DNA of 33,104 nt from an uncultured Aquimarina sp. (GCA_947503135.1 CANNCQ010000029.1:1-33104); one strand, 5' to 3'. Shown: positions 7,849 to 18,936, numbered from the stretch's first letter. Numbers and translations are program-made. Notes: generated by a model from the sequence alone, not told the origin.

Positions 7849-9123
7849 ATGAGTAGTACTGATTTCGAAAAGTATAAAAAATATAAATTTAACAGCATTT
7901 TACAAACTATACTTTTTGTGGTAATGCCTGGCTGTATTCTATATACGTATGTTGATTATAAAACTTATGGTATAAGCAGATATGTTATTATTGATTTCAT
8001 CAATTTTATTTCTATAATTTTAATTTATTGTTTTTATAAATTAAATCTTATTTCCAAAGCTAACATGTTAATTGGCACTGTTTATTGCTTAATGCTAGGC
8101 TTAGGCATTACACTAATTGCTAGTGCTTCCGATCCAAATTTTAATTTTGAACCTTTTTATATTACTACGGAAATGTTGTTGGTTATGCTCGTTTTTGCCA
8201 TAGGCCTATTTGTCCATTTTCAAAGTATTTTAATAATTGTTATATTCAATCTTTTATTTTCCTTGTGTAGTTGGTTTACCTCGGGAAGCAATTATCCTAT
8301 TGAAAAATACGTATTCTATATCCTTATTGTTAGTGGTGCCGGCCTAATGGCCTACATAAGCCAAAAAGCTGTTATGCACTTATACAAAAAACTGAAAACA
8401 GCCAACATTTTAGTTAACGTGCAAAACGAGGAATTATTAGCCATCAATCAATCAAAAGACGATTTATTCAAAATTATTGGACATGATTTAAAAACTCCGT
8501 TTTATCAACTTACTAGCTTGGTCGATTTACTTGTTGAAGAAGATAATAAACAAGAAAAAAGTAAAATTCAATCATCCATAAAAGAAGCTTCTGAAAAAGG
8601 CGTATCGCTTTTAGAAAATTTATTAGAATGGGGACAAAACCCTAAATTACACGCAAATATTGTTTTAAAAGAGCAACGAGTGGATAAAATTCTTGATAAT
8701 GTTTTAAATTTCTCTAAAGTGATTTATGAGAAAAAAGAAATTAATGTCATTAATAACGTCTCCCCTAATTTTAGAGTTATAGCAAATACATTTATGTTAG
8801 AAACTATTCTGAGAAACATCTTAACAAACTCTATTAAATTTTCTCACAGAAAATCTGAAATAATAATTAAATCTGTAGTTGAAAAAAACAAGAAATCAAT
8901 TATTATTGAAGATAAAGGTGTCGGAATAAAAAAAAGAGAATTAGATAATTTATTCGATAATTCTAAAATTGGAACTAAACTAGGTACAGAAAATGAAAAA
9001 GGAAATGGCTTTGGTTTAAATATTGCGAAAAAACTAATGGAAAAACAAAAAGGGGAACTTATTATTGAAAGCAATTTTGGTGTTGGAACTTCCGTAATTT
9101 TAAAATTCTCAACAACCTCTTAA
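7849..9123 (+). CDS. Membrane sensor histidine kinase (orphan)
   Basis: A 424-residue two-component kinase. Residues about 15-175 are hydrophobic, with about six predicted membrane segments and little extracytoplasmic sequence, so the sensor is probably the membrane bundle itself. A short coiled linker leads to the dimerisation/phosphoacceptor helix KIIGHDLKTPFYQL with His212. The ATPase domain has an N box LRNILTNSIKFS (321-332), G1 DKGVGI (355-360) and G2 GNGFGL (385-390). The catalytic residues look intact. No response regulator is adjacent and it points away from rpsO, so the partner must be elsewhere. The stimulus cannot be read from sequence. The Phe after HDLKTP, in place of a second conserved polar residue, is common in Bacteroidetes kinases (from memory). 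Confidence 0.9.
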   Translation: MSSTDFEKYKKYKFNSILQTILFVVMPGCILYTYVDYKTYGISRYVIIDFINFISIILIYCFYKLNLISKANMLIGTVYCLMLGLGITLIASASDPNFNFEPFYITTEMLLVMLVFAIGLFVHFQSILIIVIFNLLFSLCSWFTSGSNYPIEKYVFYILIVSGAGLMAYISQKAVMHLYKKLKTANILVNVQNEELLAINQSKDDLFKIIGHDLKTPFYQLTSLVDLLVEEDNKQEKSKIQSSIKEASEKGVSLLENLLEWGQNPKLHANIVLKEQRVDKILDNVLNFSKVIYEKKEINVINNVSPNFRVIANTFMLETILRNILTNSIKFSHRKSEIIIKSVVEKNKKSIIIEDKGVGIKKRELDNLFDNSKIGTKLGTENEKGNGFGLNIAKKLMEKQKGELIIESNFGVGTSVILKFSTTS

Positions 9124-9187
9124 ATTTTAAATTCACTTTTCCTCTTTCAAATTTAAAATTACATTTTAGTTATTTTACTTTTACAAA

Positions 9188-10318
9188 ATGAAACAACTAC
9201 TATCTGTTAGTTTACTTTTTGTAATATGCTCATATATTACCAGCTGTGATTTTAAATTCAACGTAAAAACACATACCAATAAAAATACTGATACTATTTT
9301 AAAGCCTACCTATGCCAAAGGTTTTTTAATTACTCAAAATAACAAAACCAAAACACTACACATAATTAATGCTCATGACACTACTAAATATCAATTAGTT
9401 GAAAATAGTAATCACAAAAACAGCCTGCTCGAAAATAAAATAACCGTTCCTTTAAAAAAAATAATTGCAACTTCGACTACCGATATTCCTTTTTTTGAAA
9501 ATTTGGGGTCTTTACATAATTTAGTTGGCTTTTCTCAAACAAACTATATTTCATCTATTAAAACTCGAGAGTTAATCAAAAAAAACTCTATTAAAGAGGT
9601 TGGGAAATTAGCTCAGTTAAACACTGAGGTTATACTTGATTTACAACCTGAATTATTTATTTCGTCCTCCTCGCCTACCAACAATAAAAATTTGTCTTTT
9701 TTAAAACAAAATAACATTCAAATACTTCAAAACACCTCTTGGCTCGAAACTCATCCATTAGGAAGGGCCGAATGGATCAAGGTTTTTGGATTTTTATTCA
9801 ATAAACAACAACAAGCCGATTCTTTATTTTCTTCTATAGAAAAAAATTATAAATCATTATTAAAAATTGCTAGTCAATCTAAAAAGAAGCCAACTGTTTT
9901 ATCGGGTAACTTGTATAAAGATGTTTGGTATACACCAGCAGGAAATAGTTTTGAAGCCCAGTTAATAAAGGATGCAAATGGTGATTATTTATGGAAAAAT
10001 AGCCCTGGCACAGCGAGTTTATCTTTAAGTATTGAAGCTGTTTTGGATAAAGGACAAAAAGCTACTATTTGGCTTGGAGGTGGGCTATTTAATTCCATTG
10101 AGGAACTTAGTAATTTTGAAGAAAAATACACTTTAATTAATGCTACAAAAACAAAACAAGTTTATACTAAAGATTTAACACAAGGAATTACCGGCGGCAT
10201 ATGGTATTTTGAAACAGGTGCATTAAGACCTGATTGGATACTAGAAGATTTAATCCAAATTTTTCACCCAAATCTCCTGCCAAAAAAGTCATTTCATTTT
10301 TATAAAAAATTAGACTAA
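9188..10318 (+). CDS. ABC importer substrate-binding lipoprotein (BtuF/FepB-like)
   Basis: A 376-residue solute-binding lipoprotein of the iron-siderophore/cobalamin class (cluster A-II). The signal peptide ends at lipobox YITSC with Cys20 lipidated, so the protein is anchored to a membrane facing the periplasm. Family marks are PLKKIIATSTTDIPFFENLG, TEVILDLQPELFISSS, HPLGRAEWIKVFGFLF, the loop DVWYTPAGNSFEAQLI, and WLGGG. The first 60 mature residues are lineage-specific. It is followed 4 nt later by the FecCD-type permease and then the ATPase, forming one operon. There is no adjacent TonB receptor and no recognisable Fur box or cobalamin riboswitch upstream, so I cannot decide between siderophore, heme and B12. 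Confidence 0.85.
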   Translation: MKQLLSVSLLFVICSYITSCDFKFNVKTHTNKNTDTILKPTYAKGFLITQNNKTKTLHIINAHDTTKYQLVENSNHKNSLLENKITVPLKKIIATSTTDIPFFENLGSLHNLVGFSQTNYISSIKTRELIKKNSIKEVGKLAQLNTEVILDLQPELFISSSSPTNNKNLSFLKQNNIQILQNTSWLETHPLGRAEWIKVFGFLFNKQQQADSLFSSIEKNYKSLLKIASQSKKKPTVLSGNLYKDVWYTPAGNSFEAQLIKDANGDYLWKNSPGTASLSLSIEAVLDKGQKATIWLGGGLFNSIEELSNFEEKYTLINATKTKQVYTKDLTQGITGGIWYFETGALRPDWILEDLIQIFHPNLLPKKSFHFYKKLD

Positions 10319-10322
10319 ACCA

Positions 10323-11351
10323 TTGAATTTAACAAAAAAACATATTTACTGGTTCCTTATTTTAAATATAGTTGTGCTAATGGCTTTTTTACTCAACTTA
10401 TCTTCTGGCTCCGTAACAATTACTTTTTCTGAGGTTATCGATAGTTTTATTAATCCTACAGCTATAAAAGAAAGCCATTATTTAATTATTAGAGCTTACC
10501 GATTTCCCAAAGCAATAACCGCCGTACTAGTAGGTAGCGGACTTGGAGTGGCTGGTTTATTAATGCAAACTTTTTTTAGAAACCCTTTAGCTGGACCTTA
10601 CGTATTAGGATTAAGTTCTGGTGCTAGTCTTGGAGTAGCTTTATTAGTACTAGGAAGTTCAAGCATTAACATGCTCAGTCATCTAACAAACCACAAATGG
10701 TCTTACGCATTATTTTCCTCTTTAGGCTGCTTACTGGTACTTGCAGGGGTTATGTTAATTTCTCAAAAAGTAAAAAATACCAATTCCATACTAATTGTAG
10801 GTTTAATGTTTAGCAGTATAGCCTCAGCAATAGTAAGTATACTTTCTTTTTTTGCCTCTCAAAGTGAATTACAACAATACGTTTTTTGGGGCTTTGGAAA
10901 TTTAGGAAACTTGTCTTGGCAAGAAATTTACTGGTTCGCCCTAATATATAGTCTTGGTATAAGTATTGCGTTTTTTTCCATAAAAGCATTAAACGGTTTA
11001 TTATTAGGAGAAAGCTACGCTAAAAGCCTTGGACATAATATTCAACTGAACAGAATACTTATTATTGTTGCAACTAGCCTACTTACAGGTGTTGTCACCG
11101 CGTTTTCAGGCCCTATCGCATTTATTGGCTTAGCCATACCTTATTTGTCCAGGCAAATATTTAACACTTCTAATCACAAAATTATTTTCCCTGGGGTTAT
11201 TGGTATTGGTAGTATTGTAATGCTTTTGTGCGATTGTATTGCTCAATTACCTAATAACGAGCTTATTTTACCTATAAATGCTATTACTGCAATCGTAGGT
11301 GCTCCCGTGGTAATTATTTTATTATTAAAAAGTAGAAAAATAAATTTTTAA
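10323..11351 (+). CDS. FecCD/BtuC-type ABC importer permease
   Basis: Inner-membrane permease of 342 residues, the usual size, with about ten hydrophobic segments. Typical motifs: YRFPKAITAVLVGSGLGVAG, LMQTFFRNPLAGPYVLGLSSGASLG, VFWGFGNLGNLSW and the cytoplasmic coupling region GPIAFIGLAIPYLSRQIF. The start appears to be TTG at 10323, four bases past the upstream stop. The TTG-started segment NLTKKHIYW gives a natural lead into the first membrane helix, whereas the next Met (about residue 21) would cut into that helix. It pairs with the binding protein before it and the ATPase two bases after it. Confidence 0.9.
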   Translation: MNLTKKHIYWFLILNIVVLMAFLLNLSSGSVTITFSEVIDSFINPTAIKESHYLIIRAYRFPKAITAVLVGSGLGVAGLLMQTFFRNPLAGPYVLGLSSGASLGVALLVLGSSSINMLSHLTNHKWSYALFSSLGCLLVLAGVMLISQKVKNTNSILIVGLMFSSIASAIVSILSFFASQSELQQYVFWGFGNLGNLSWQEIYWFALIYSLGISIAFFSIKALNGLLLGESYAKSLGHNIQLNRILIIVATSLLTGVVTAFSGPIAFIGLAIPYLSRQIFNTSNHKIIFPGVIGIGSIVMLLCDCIAQLPNNELILPINAITAIVGAPVVIILLLKSRKINF

Positions 11352-11353
11352 GC

Positions 11354-12136
11354 ATGAAAGCAAAAAATATCATCTCTACTAAAAGTTTATCTATTGGCTA
11401 TTCCAGCAAACGTAATAAACACGCTTTAATTAAAAATATAAATATTAATATTCCAAAAGGTAAATTAACAGCTGTAATTGGTTTAAATGGAGCTGGAAAA
11501 TCAACATTCATTAAAACCTTAGCCAAACAATTACCTAAATTAAGTGGAGATTTTTACGTTAATAATAAAAACGCTACTCTTTATTCTAATAATGACTGGG
11601 CTAAAACAGTATCTTGGGTACAAACAAATACAGAAACTGCCTTAAACATTACTGTTGAAGAATATATTAGTTTAGGAAGACAACCATATACAAATTGGTT
11701 TGACCAACTTGCCTCAACCGACATTAATATTATAAACACTGTTATTAAAAACGCCGATTTAAAAGAACTTAGAAAAAAAAACTGCAACGAACTTAGTGAT
11801 GGGCAACTACAACGAGTAACTATTGCCAGAGCTTTAGTACAAGATACTGAAGTTATTATTTTAGATGAACCTACCACCCACCTAGATATAATTAACAAAA
11901 TAAACACTTTAAATTTATTGAAAGAATTGTGTGAAATTCATGGTAAAACAATTGTGTTTACAACTCATGAAATAGAGTTTGCTTTGCAAACAGCAGATTG
12001 TATTGTAGGAATATCAAAAAACAATGTGTTTATGAATTCCACTAAAACCTTTATAAACAAAGGCATTTTAAATCAACTTTTTGAAAGTGAAAATTTAATG
12101 TTTAATAAAGAATCTGGTCGTTTTATTATAAAATAA
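11354..12136 (+). CDS. FecE/BtuD-type ABC importer ATPase
   Basis: A 260-residue ATPase that powers the importer encoded by the two preceding genes. It has Walker A GLNGAGKST (about 43-51), Q-loop region VSWVQTNTETALNITVEE, signature LSDGQLQRVTIARAL (about 147-161), Walker B VIILDEPTTHLD and the H-loop FTTHE. Note the signature LSDGQ in place of LSGGQ, which is frequent in this subfamily. The ATG lies two bases past the permease stop, so translation is probably coupled. No strong terminator hairpin follows before the rplS promoter. Confidence 0.93.
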   Translation: MKAKNIISTKSLSIGYSSKRNKHALIKNININIPKGKLTAVIGLNGAGKSTFIKTLAKQLPKLSGDFYVNNKNATLYSNNDWAKTVSWVQTNTETALNITVEEYISLGRQPYTNWFDQLASTDINIINTVIKNADLKELRKKNCNELSDGQLQRVTIARALVQDTEVIILDEPTTHLDIINKINTLNLLKELCEIHGKTIVFTTHEIEFALQTADCIVGISKNNVFMNSTKTFINKGILNQLFESENLMFNKESGRFIIK

Positions 12137-12210
12137 GTGTTATAAATCGAGGGCTTATTTACGCGTTATTCTTTATTGTATATAAGTTTCTGTTTAATTA
12201 AAAAAAGTAC

Positions 12211-12218
12211 TATTTTTG
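12211..12218 (+). promoter_or_regulatory. TAnnTTTG -7 element of rplS
   Basis: TATTTTTG matches TAnnTTTG, 72 bp before the rplS ATG. It overlaps the first codon of a longer open frame beginning at 12216, which therefore cannot be the true start. The implied leader is about 65 nt and could hold a regulatory structure, though none is obvious. Confidence 0.5.
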
Positions 12219-12290
12219 CAGACTGTTAATTTAACCTCTGACGATATTCGTGAATGTTACTTTAATTTATATTATATACTTAATCCAAAA

Positions 12291-12641
12291 ATGGAAAACT
12301 TAATTAAATTTGTACAGGACGAATTTGTTCCTAAGAACGAATTACCTGTATTTGCAGCTGGTGATACAATTACTGTGTATTACGAAATTAAAGAAGGTGA
12401 AAAATCAAGAACTCAGTTTTTTAGAGGTGTAGTACTTCAAAGAAGAGGTTCTGGTACTTCAGAAACCTTTACTATTCGCAAAATGTCTGGTACTATAGGT
12501 GTAGAGCGTATCTTCCCTGTTAATTTACCTGCAATTCAAAAAATTGAAATCAATAAAAGAGGTAAAGTACGTAGAGCTCGTATCTTTTACTTTAGAGAAC
12601 TTACTGGTAAAAAAGCCCGTATTAAAGAAAAAAGAGGATAA
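12291..12641 (+). CDS. rplS: 50S ribosomal protein L19
   Basis: Ribosomal protein at the subunit interface. From the ATG at 12291 it has 116 residues, typical for L19, beginning MENLIKFVQDEFV. Conserved stretches are PVFAAGDTITVYYEIKEG, FFRGVVLQRRGSGTSETFT, GVERIFPVNLPAIQKIE and the basic end RRARIFYFRELTGKKARI. The frame is open 25 codons further upstream, but those lie over the promoter and do not resemble L19. It ends at an intrinsic terminator and is probably transcribed alone. Confidence 0.97.
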   Translation: MENLIKFVQDEFVPKNELPVFAAGDTITVYYEIKEGEKSRTQFFRGVVLQRRGSGTSETFTIRKMSGTIGVERIFPVNLPAIQKIEINKRGKVRRARIFYFRELTGKKARIKEKRG

Positions 12642-12657
12642 TTTATTTTTTCCTTAT

Positions 12658-12689
12658 AAAAAAGCCTCGTTTTTAACGGGGCTTTTTTT
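12658..12689 (+). terminator. Intrinsic terminator after rplS
   Basis: Stem AAAAAAGCCTCGT / ACGGGGCTTTTTT with one T-G wobble and a 5-nt loop is followed by a T7 run. It lies 16 bp past the rplS stop. Confidence 0.9.
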
Positions 12690-12862
12690 GTTTTCATTTA
12701 TTCTTCAACAATTAAAAAAAAGAAAACAACCTAAAAAATAGAATACTCTTAATAATTATTCTATTTTTTTCAATATTCGATAAATTCAGATGGTTTTTAA
12801 TCCCTAAAAACTATTAGAATATCAAAAGCAATCATTGTGATTCACAAACAAACATTATTTAA

Positions 12863-12870
12863 TATATTTG
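12863..12870 (+). promoter_or_regulatory. TAnnTTTG -7 element of icd
   Basis: TATATTTG matches TAnnTTTG, 66 bp before the ATG at 12937. A TTG lies at 12835-12837 with a 25-nt spacer, which is longer than usual, so the -33 assignment is weak. Confidence 0.45.
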
Positions 12871-12888
12871 CATTCCATTTTACAGTAA

Positions 12889-15162
<2,274 letters not shown>

Positions 15163-15185
15163 AAAACTTTTTTAACAAATAAGCG

Positions 15186-15215
15186 CACCCCTTATTCTTT
15201 ATAGAGTAAGGGGTG
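15186..15215 (+). terminator. Terminator-like hairpin after icd
   Basis: Stem CACCCCTTATTCT / AGAGTAAGGGGTG with one wobble pair and a 4-nt loop starts 24 bp past the icd stop. It is followed by a T-rich stretch. Confidence 0.8.
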
Positions 15216-15301
15216 TTCTATTTTTTATAAGTTTAACAAAAAATTATATGCTATAACATTTGCTTCACACTAGTTTAAGATAGTAAACCGTATATTTAAT
15301 T

Positions 15302-16429
15302 ATGGAGAAATCGAATACTAATTCAGGATTTGTTTTTAAAAAATATGAAGCTCCTAATAGCAGTATTTTTGATCAGCTATTGGAAATTTTTAAAGAACTT
15401 GTTACCCATACCTCGGGTGATGTTGATGAAGCGCTAGACTGGCTACAACAGCTAGATAATGAATATAATATTACTACCAAAGAATATACTTTTGAAGATT
15501 TTGTAAATGAATTGAAACAAAAAGGATATTTAAAAGAAGAAATAAAACCCGATGGTAACAGCAATTTATCCATTACTGCTAAAACAGAAAGAGAGATAAG
15601 ACAACGTGCCTTAAATCAAATTTTTGGCAAGCTGCGTAAATCGGGAGCTGGTAATCACAAAACTTCCAAAACAGGAGTTGGAGACGAAAAAACAGGGGAA
15701 TTTAGAAATTATCAATTTGGAGATAGTTTTGAACAAGTATCGGTCACCGAAAGCCTTCGAAACGCTCAAATAAATAATGGAATAACTGACGGATTCAAAC
15801 TTACCGAAGATGATTTAGTAGTTAACGAAACTAGCCATAAATCGCAAATGAGTACGGTGTTAATGATTGATATTAGCCATAGTATGATTTTGTACGGAGA
15901 AGACCGAATTACACCTGCAAAAAAGGTAGCAATGGCACTTGCCGAATTAATTACTACTCGTTATCCTAAAGACACGCTAGAGATAATTGTATTCGGTAAC
16001 GACTCTTGGAAAATTGATATCCAAGACCTCCCCTACCTTAATGTAGGCCCCTACCACACAAATACAGTTGCCGGTCTTCAATTAGCAATGGATTTGTTAA
16101 GAAGAAAACGCAATACCAACAAGCAAATATTTATGATTACCGATGGGAAGCCAAGTTGTTTGCGCTTACCCGATGGAAATTACTATAAAAACAGTAATGG
16201 CTTAGATCAACACATTGTAAACAAATGTTATGGAATGGCGCAACAAGCTCGAAAATTACATATTCCCATTACAACTTTTATGATCGCTAGAGATTCTTAT
16301 TTGATGGAATTTGTTGAAAAATTCACAAAAGCCAATCAAGGAAAAGCATTTTACACAGGGCTTAAAGGCTTAGGTGAAATGATTTTTGAAGATTATGAGC
16401 AAAACAGAAAAAAACGAATTAAAGGATAA
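15302..16429 (+). CDS. VWA-domain protein paired with a MoxR/chelatase-like ATPase
   Basis: A 375-residue soluble protein. Residues about 1-180 are helical and charged, without a recognised domain. From about 183 a von Willebrand factor A domain begins, with an intact MIDAS motif MIDISHSM (Asp190, Ser192, Ser194), a later Thr in HTNTVAGL and Asp in MITDGKPS. No signal peptide or membrane segment is present, so it is probably cytoplasmic. It lies 20 bp upstream of an AAA+ ATPase. Such MoxR-AAA+/VWA pairs act as chaperone-like or metal-insertion machines (RavA/ViaA, NorQ/NorD, CbbQ/CbbO and ChlI/ChlD are known relatives), but the client of this pair is not known to me. There is no metalloenzyme gene adjacent to hint at one. 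Confidence 0.85.
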   Translation: MEKSNTNSGFVFKKYEAPNSSIFDQLLEIFKELVTHTSGDVDEALDWLQQLDNEYNITTKEYTFEDFVNELKQKGYLKEEIKPDGNSNLSITAKTEREIRQRALNQIFGKLRKSGAGNHKTSKTGVGDEKTGEFRNYQFGDSFEQVSVTESLRNAQINNGITDGFKLTEDDLVVNETSHKSQMSTVLMIDISHSMILYGEDRITPAKKVAMALAELITTRYPKDTLEIIVFGNDSWKIDIQDLPYLNVGPYHTNTVAGLQLAMDLLRRKRNTNKQIFMITDGKPSCLRLPDGNYYKNSNGLDQHIVNKCYGMAQQARKLHIPITTFMIARDSYLMEFVEKFTKANQGKAFYTGLKGLGEMIFEDYEQNRKKRIKG

Positions 16430-16449
16430 TCTATTCTTAAATACAACAT

Positions 16450-17913
16450 ATGGAATACATACAACTAAAAACTTTAGGAGATTTAAAATCTTCAGGATAT
16501 ATATCAAAAAGCATTAAAGATGAATTAAGAGATAATTTATCTTTCAGAAAAAAAAATAAAATTCCTTCTTTTGAAGGAGTGCACGGTTATGAAAATACAG
16601 TAATTCCTCAATTGGAGAGAGCTATTTTATCTCGACATAATATCAATTTACTAGGCCTTCGCGGTCAAGCGAAAACACGTTTAGCAAGGCAAATGATAAA
16701 TTTACTTGATGAATATATTCCTGTTGTTGAAGGCTCTGAGATTAATGATGACCCTTTGAATCCAATTTCAAGATTTGCCATTGAACTAATTCAAGAAAAA
16801 GGTGATTTAACCCCCATTACCTGGTTGCACCGTTCCGATAGGTTTGCCGAAAAACTAGCAACTCCCGATGTTACAGTAGCCGATATCATAGGTGATGTAG
16901 ATCCTATAAAAGCTGCAAATTTAAAACTATCGTATGCCGATGATAGAGTGATTCACTATGGTATGATTCCGCGTGCCAATCGTTGTATTTTCGTAATTAA
17001 TGAATTGCCGGATTTACAAGCGCGCATTCAAGTAGCTTTATTTAACATCCTTCAAGAAGGAGATATTCAAATTAGAGGATTTAAACTACGTATGAATTTA
17101 GACATGCAATTTGTGTTTACTGCAAACCCCGAAGATTACACCAATAGAGGAAGTATAATTACTCCACTAAAAGATCGTATCGGTTCGCAAATTTTGACAC
17201 ATTATCCAGAAAATATTGAAATTGCCAAAACAATAACCGAACAAGAAGCTAAATTAGGAACTAGCCAAAAAGAAAACATTTATGTTCCTGAATTGGCAAA
17301 ATATTTAATAGAGCAAATTGCTTTTGAAGCTCGAAAAAGTGAATATGTAGATGTGAAAAGTGGTGTAAGTGCCCGATTTAGCATTACCGCTTTCGAAAAT
17401 TTACTAAGTACCGCCGAACTTCGCATGTTAGTTTCCGGAGAAGAAAATACCAGCGTACGCTTAGGCGATTTCATGGGAGTTATTCCTGCAATTAATGGTA
17501 AAATAGAGTTAGTGTATGAAGGGGAGCAAGAAGGTGCTGCTTCAGTAGCCCAAATACTTGTTCAAAATAGTATTAAAACTTTATTTGCCGAATATTTCCC
17601 TAAAATTGAAAAATTAGAACATAAAGATGCTATTAGCCCTTACGATGAAATAATAGCTTGGTTTTTCGACGGTACAGGTTTTGAATTACCAAACGATTTA
17701 GAAACCGAAGATTACCAGCAGCAATTAAAAATGATTCCCTCCCTTGATGCATTGATTGAAAAACATCAACCAGACTCTAAAGCTGAAGACAAATACTTTT
17801 TAAAAGAATTTATACTTTGGGGGTTGGTAGAATTTAAAAAACTAAGCAAACAAGAAATTAAAGATGGATTTCAATTTCAAGATGTGTTTAGAAATTATAT
17901 AGATAGAATTTAA
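16450..17913 (+). CDS. MoxR/magnesium-chelatase-like AAA+ ATPase
   Basis: A 487-residue AAA+ protein of the chelatase/MoxR clade. It has Walker A GLRGQAKT (69-76) and Walker B CIFVINELPDL (179-189), where Asn184 occupies the place of the usual Asp and Glu185 is kept. It also has sensor 1 FTANPEDYTNRG (Asn226), an arginine-finger region ITPLKDRIGSQI, and a C-terminal helical lid with sensor 2 around SGVSARFSITAFENLL. About 100 residues of extra C-terminal sequence end in a helical region. It follows the VWA gene by 20 bp, and the two almost certainly form one complex. The Asn in Walker B would reduce Mg coordination but can still support function; I cannot tell whether it is normal for this family. 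Confidence 0.85.
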   Translation: MEYIQLKTLGDLKSSGYISKSIKDELRDNLSFRKKNKIPSFEGVHGYENTVIPQLERAILSRHNINLLGLRGQAKTRLARQMINLLDEYIPVVEGSEINDDPLNPISRFAIELIQEKGDLTPITWLHRSDRFAEKLATPDVTVADIIGDVDPIKAANLKLSYADDRVIHYGMIPRANRCIFVINELPDLQARIQVALFNILQEGDIQIRGFKLRMNLDMQFVFTANPEDYTNRGSIITPLKDRIGSQILTHYPENIEIAKTITEQEAKLGTSQKENIYVPELAKYLIEQIAFEARKSEYVDVKSGVSARFSITAFENLLSTAELRMLVSGEENTSVRLGDFMGVIPAINGKIELVYEGEQEGAASVAQILVQNSIKTLFAEYFPKIEKLEHKDAISPYDEIIAWFFDGTGFELPNDLETEDYQQQLKMIPSLDALIEKHQPDSKAEDKYFLKEFILWGLVEFKKLSKQEIKDGFQFQDVFRNYIDRI

Positions 17914-17947
17914 TTTATTCTCTAGTATTCAAAAATTGAACATTAAA

Positions 17948-17996
17948 ATTTAAACAAAAAAAAGAGCGCAAATCGCGCTCTTTTTTTTGTTTAAAT
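17948..17996. terminator. Bidirectional terminator, 22-bp perfect stem
   Basis: Bases 17948-17969 and 17975-17996 are perfect reverse complements (A8 tract, then GAGCGC / GCGCTC, then T8 tract) around an AAATC loop. It sits between the convergent AAA+ gene (+) and the YceI gene (-) and serves both. Confidence 0.95.
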
Positions 17997-18006
17997 AGGT
18001 AATTAA

Positions 18007-18657
18007 TTATTTTGTAGCAACTACAGTAACTTTAATTCCTACATTATCTTTAATGAGATAATCTCCTAATTTTGCAGGATCAGCAAATTTACCTGAGTTG
18101 TATTTAAGGTTGAATTCAGTACGATCTATAGTAAACTCTTCACTCGTAATAGTTGCCGAGTTTACTGCTATGTTAACTGAAGCTGGAAATTCAATATTCT
18201 TTTTAACCCCTTTTACAGTTAAGTTACCAGCAATAATAGTTTTACCACCTTTCTCATTAACGCTTGTAATTTGAAAAGCAGCACTTGGATATTTCGCAAC
18301 ATCAAAAAAGTCTTCTGCTTTTAAATGGCCAATTAATTTTCCGTTATTTTCATCACCTGCTGGAATATCTAAACATTTAATAGTGTTAATATCAAAAATA
18401 AAGTTTCCACCTACAAGTTTTCCTCCTTTCACATTCAATACTCCGGCAGAGGCATTAATGGTCCCGTTATGTCCTCCTACAATTTTGTCTGCATCCCAAG
18501 AAACCATAGTTTTTGAAGCTACTGCTTTAAATGTTTCTGCAGCAGCTACAGTTTCAACTGCCTTAGCTTCACTTGTTTTTGTTTTATCATTTTTACAAGA
18601 CACCATTCCTAGTGTTGATAAAGCTAAAAAAATAGCTTTGATTGCAATGTTTTTCAT
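18007..18657 (-). CDS. YceI-family lipoprotein
   Basis: A 216-residue protein with an N-terminal signal ending in lipobox MVSC (Cys21), then a KNDKTKTSEAKA-type low-complexity linker to about residue 45. The rest is a YceI-like lipocalin-fold domain: KTMVSWDADKIVGGHNGTI, GHLKAEDFFDVAKYPSAAF, GNLTVKGVKKNIEFP and FTIDRTEFNLKY. YceI domains bind long isoprenoid or fatty lipids in the periplasm; the ligand here is not known. The usual E. coli YceI is soluble, whereas this one should be membrane-anchored. It is a single gene with its own -7 element and a shared terminator. Confidence 0.9.
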   Translation of the reverse strand: MKNIAIKAIFLALSTLGMVSCKNDKTKTSEAKAVETVAAAETFKAVASKTMVSWDADKIVGGHNGTINASAGVLNVKGGKLVGGNFIFDINTIKCLDIPAGDENNGKLIGHLKAEDFFDVAKYPSAAFQITSVNEKGGKTIIAGNLTVKGVKKNIEFPASVNIAVNSATITSEEFTIDRTEFNLKYNSGKFADPAKLGDYLIKDNVGIKVTVVATK

Positions 18658-18688
18658 AATTATTTAATTTTAGTTATAATTTACACTT

Positions 18689-18696
18689 CAAAAGTA
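18689..18696 (-). promoter_or_regulatory. TAnnTTTG -7 element of the YceI lipoprotein gene
   Basis: The minus strand reads TACTTTTG, 31 bp before the start codon. The palindrome at 18726-18739 lies about 30 bp further upstream, where an operator could act. Confidence 0.5.
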
Positions 18697-18725
18697 TCCT
18701 AATTTTAACGATTGTTTTCTTAAAA

Positions 18726-18739
18726 AAGTATTAATACTT
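18726..18739. repeat. 14-bp perfect palindrome, possible operator
   Basis: AAGTATTAATACTT is its own reverse complement. It lies upstream of the YceI -7 element and might be a dimeric regulator site. It is A/T-rich, so chance occurrence is possible. Confidence 0.3.
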
Positions 18740-18936
18740 CCGCAAGCACACTTTTAAAAATTAGGAAGCCATGCTCCTGTTTAGTCTCTACTCAAATTTG
18801 TAATTACAAAAATTATTATTATTCTTTACAGGACATAATAGCATTACTTCAAATGCGATAATCATTCAAAATAGTCAACTCAAATTGACAAACTTTTTAC
18901 TTAAATATGTAGTTAATTAAAATATCCTGTGACATG

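Noticed and set aside
9123..9160. A/T-only inverted repeat AATTTTAAATT / AATTTAAAATT after the histidine kinase gene
   Set aside because: The stem has no G-C pairs, so it is too weak to support as a terminator.
12544..12741. 65-codon plus-strand frame overlapping the end of rplS
   Set aside because: It runs through the rplS terminator in a shifted frame and has low-complexity Lys-rich sequence; not a gene.
18841..18889. Small imperfect palindromes GCATT/AATGC and GTCAA/TTGAC upstream of grpE
   Set aside because: Arms are only five bases and match no known heat-shock operator; CIRCE is absent.
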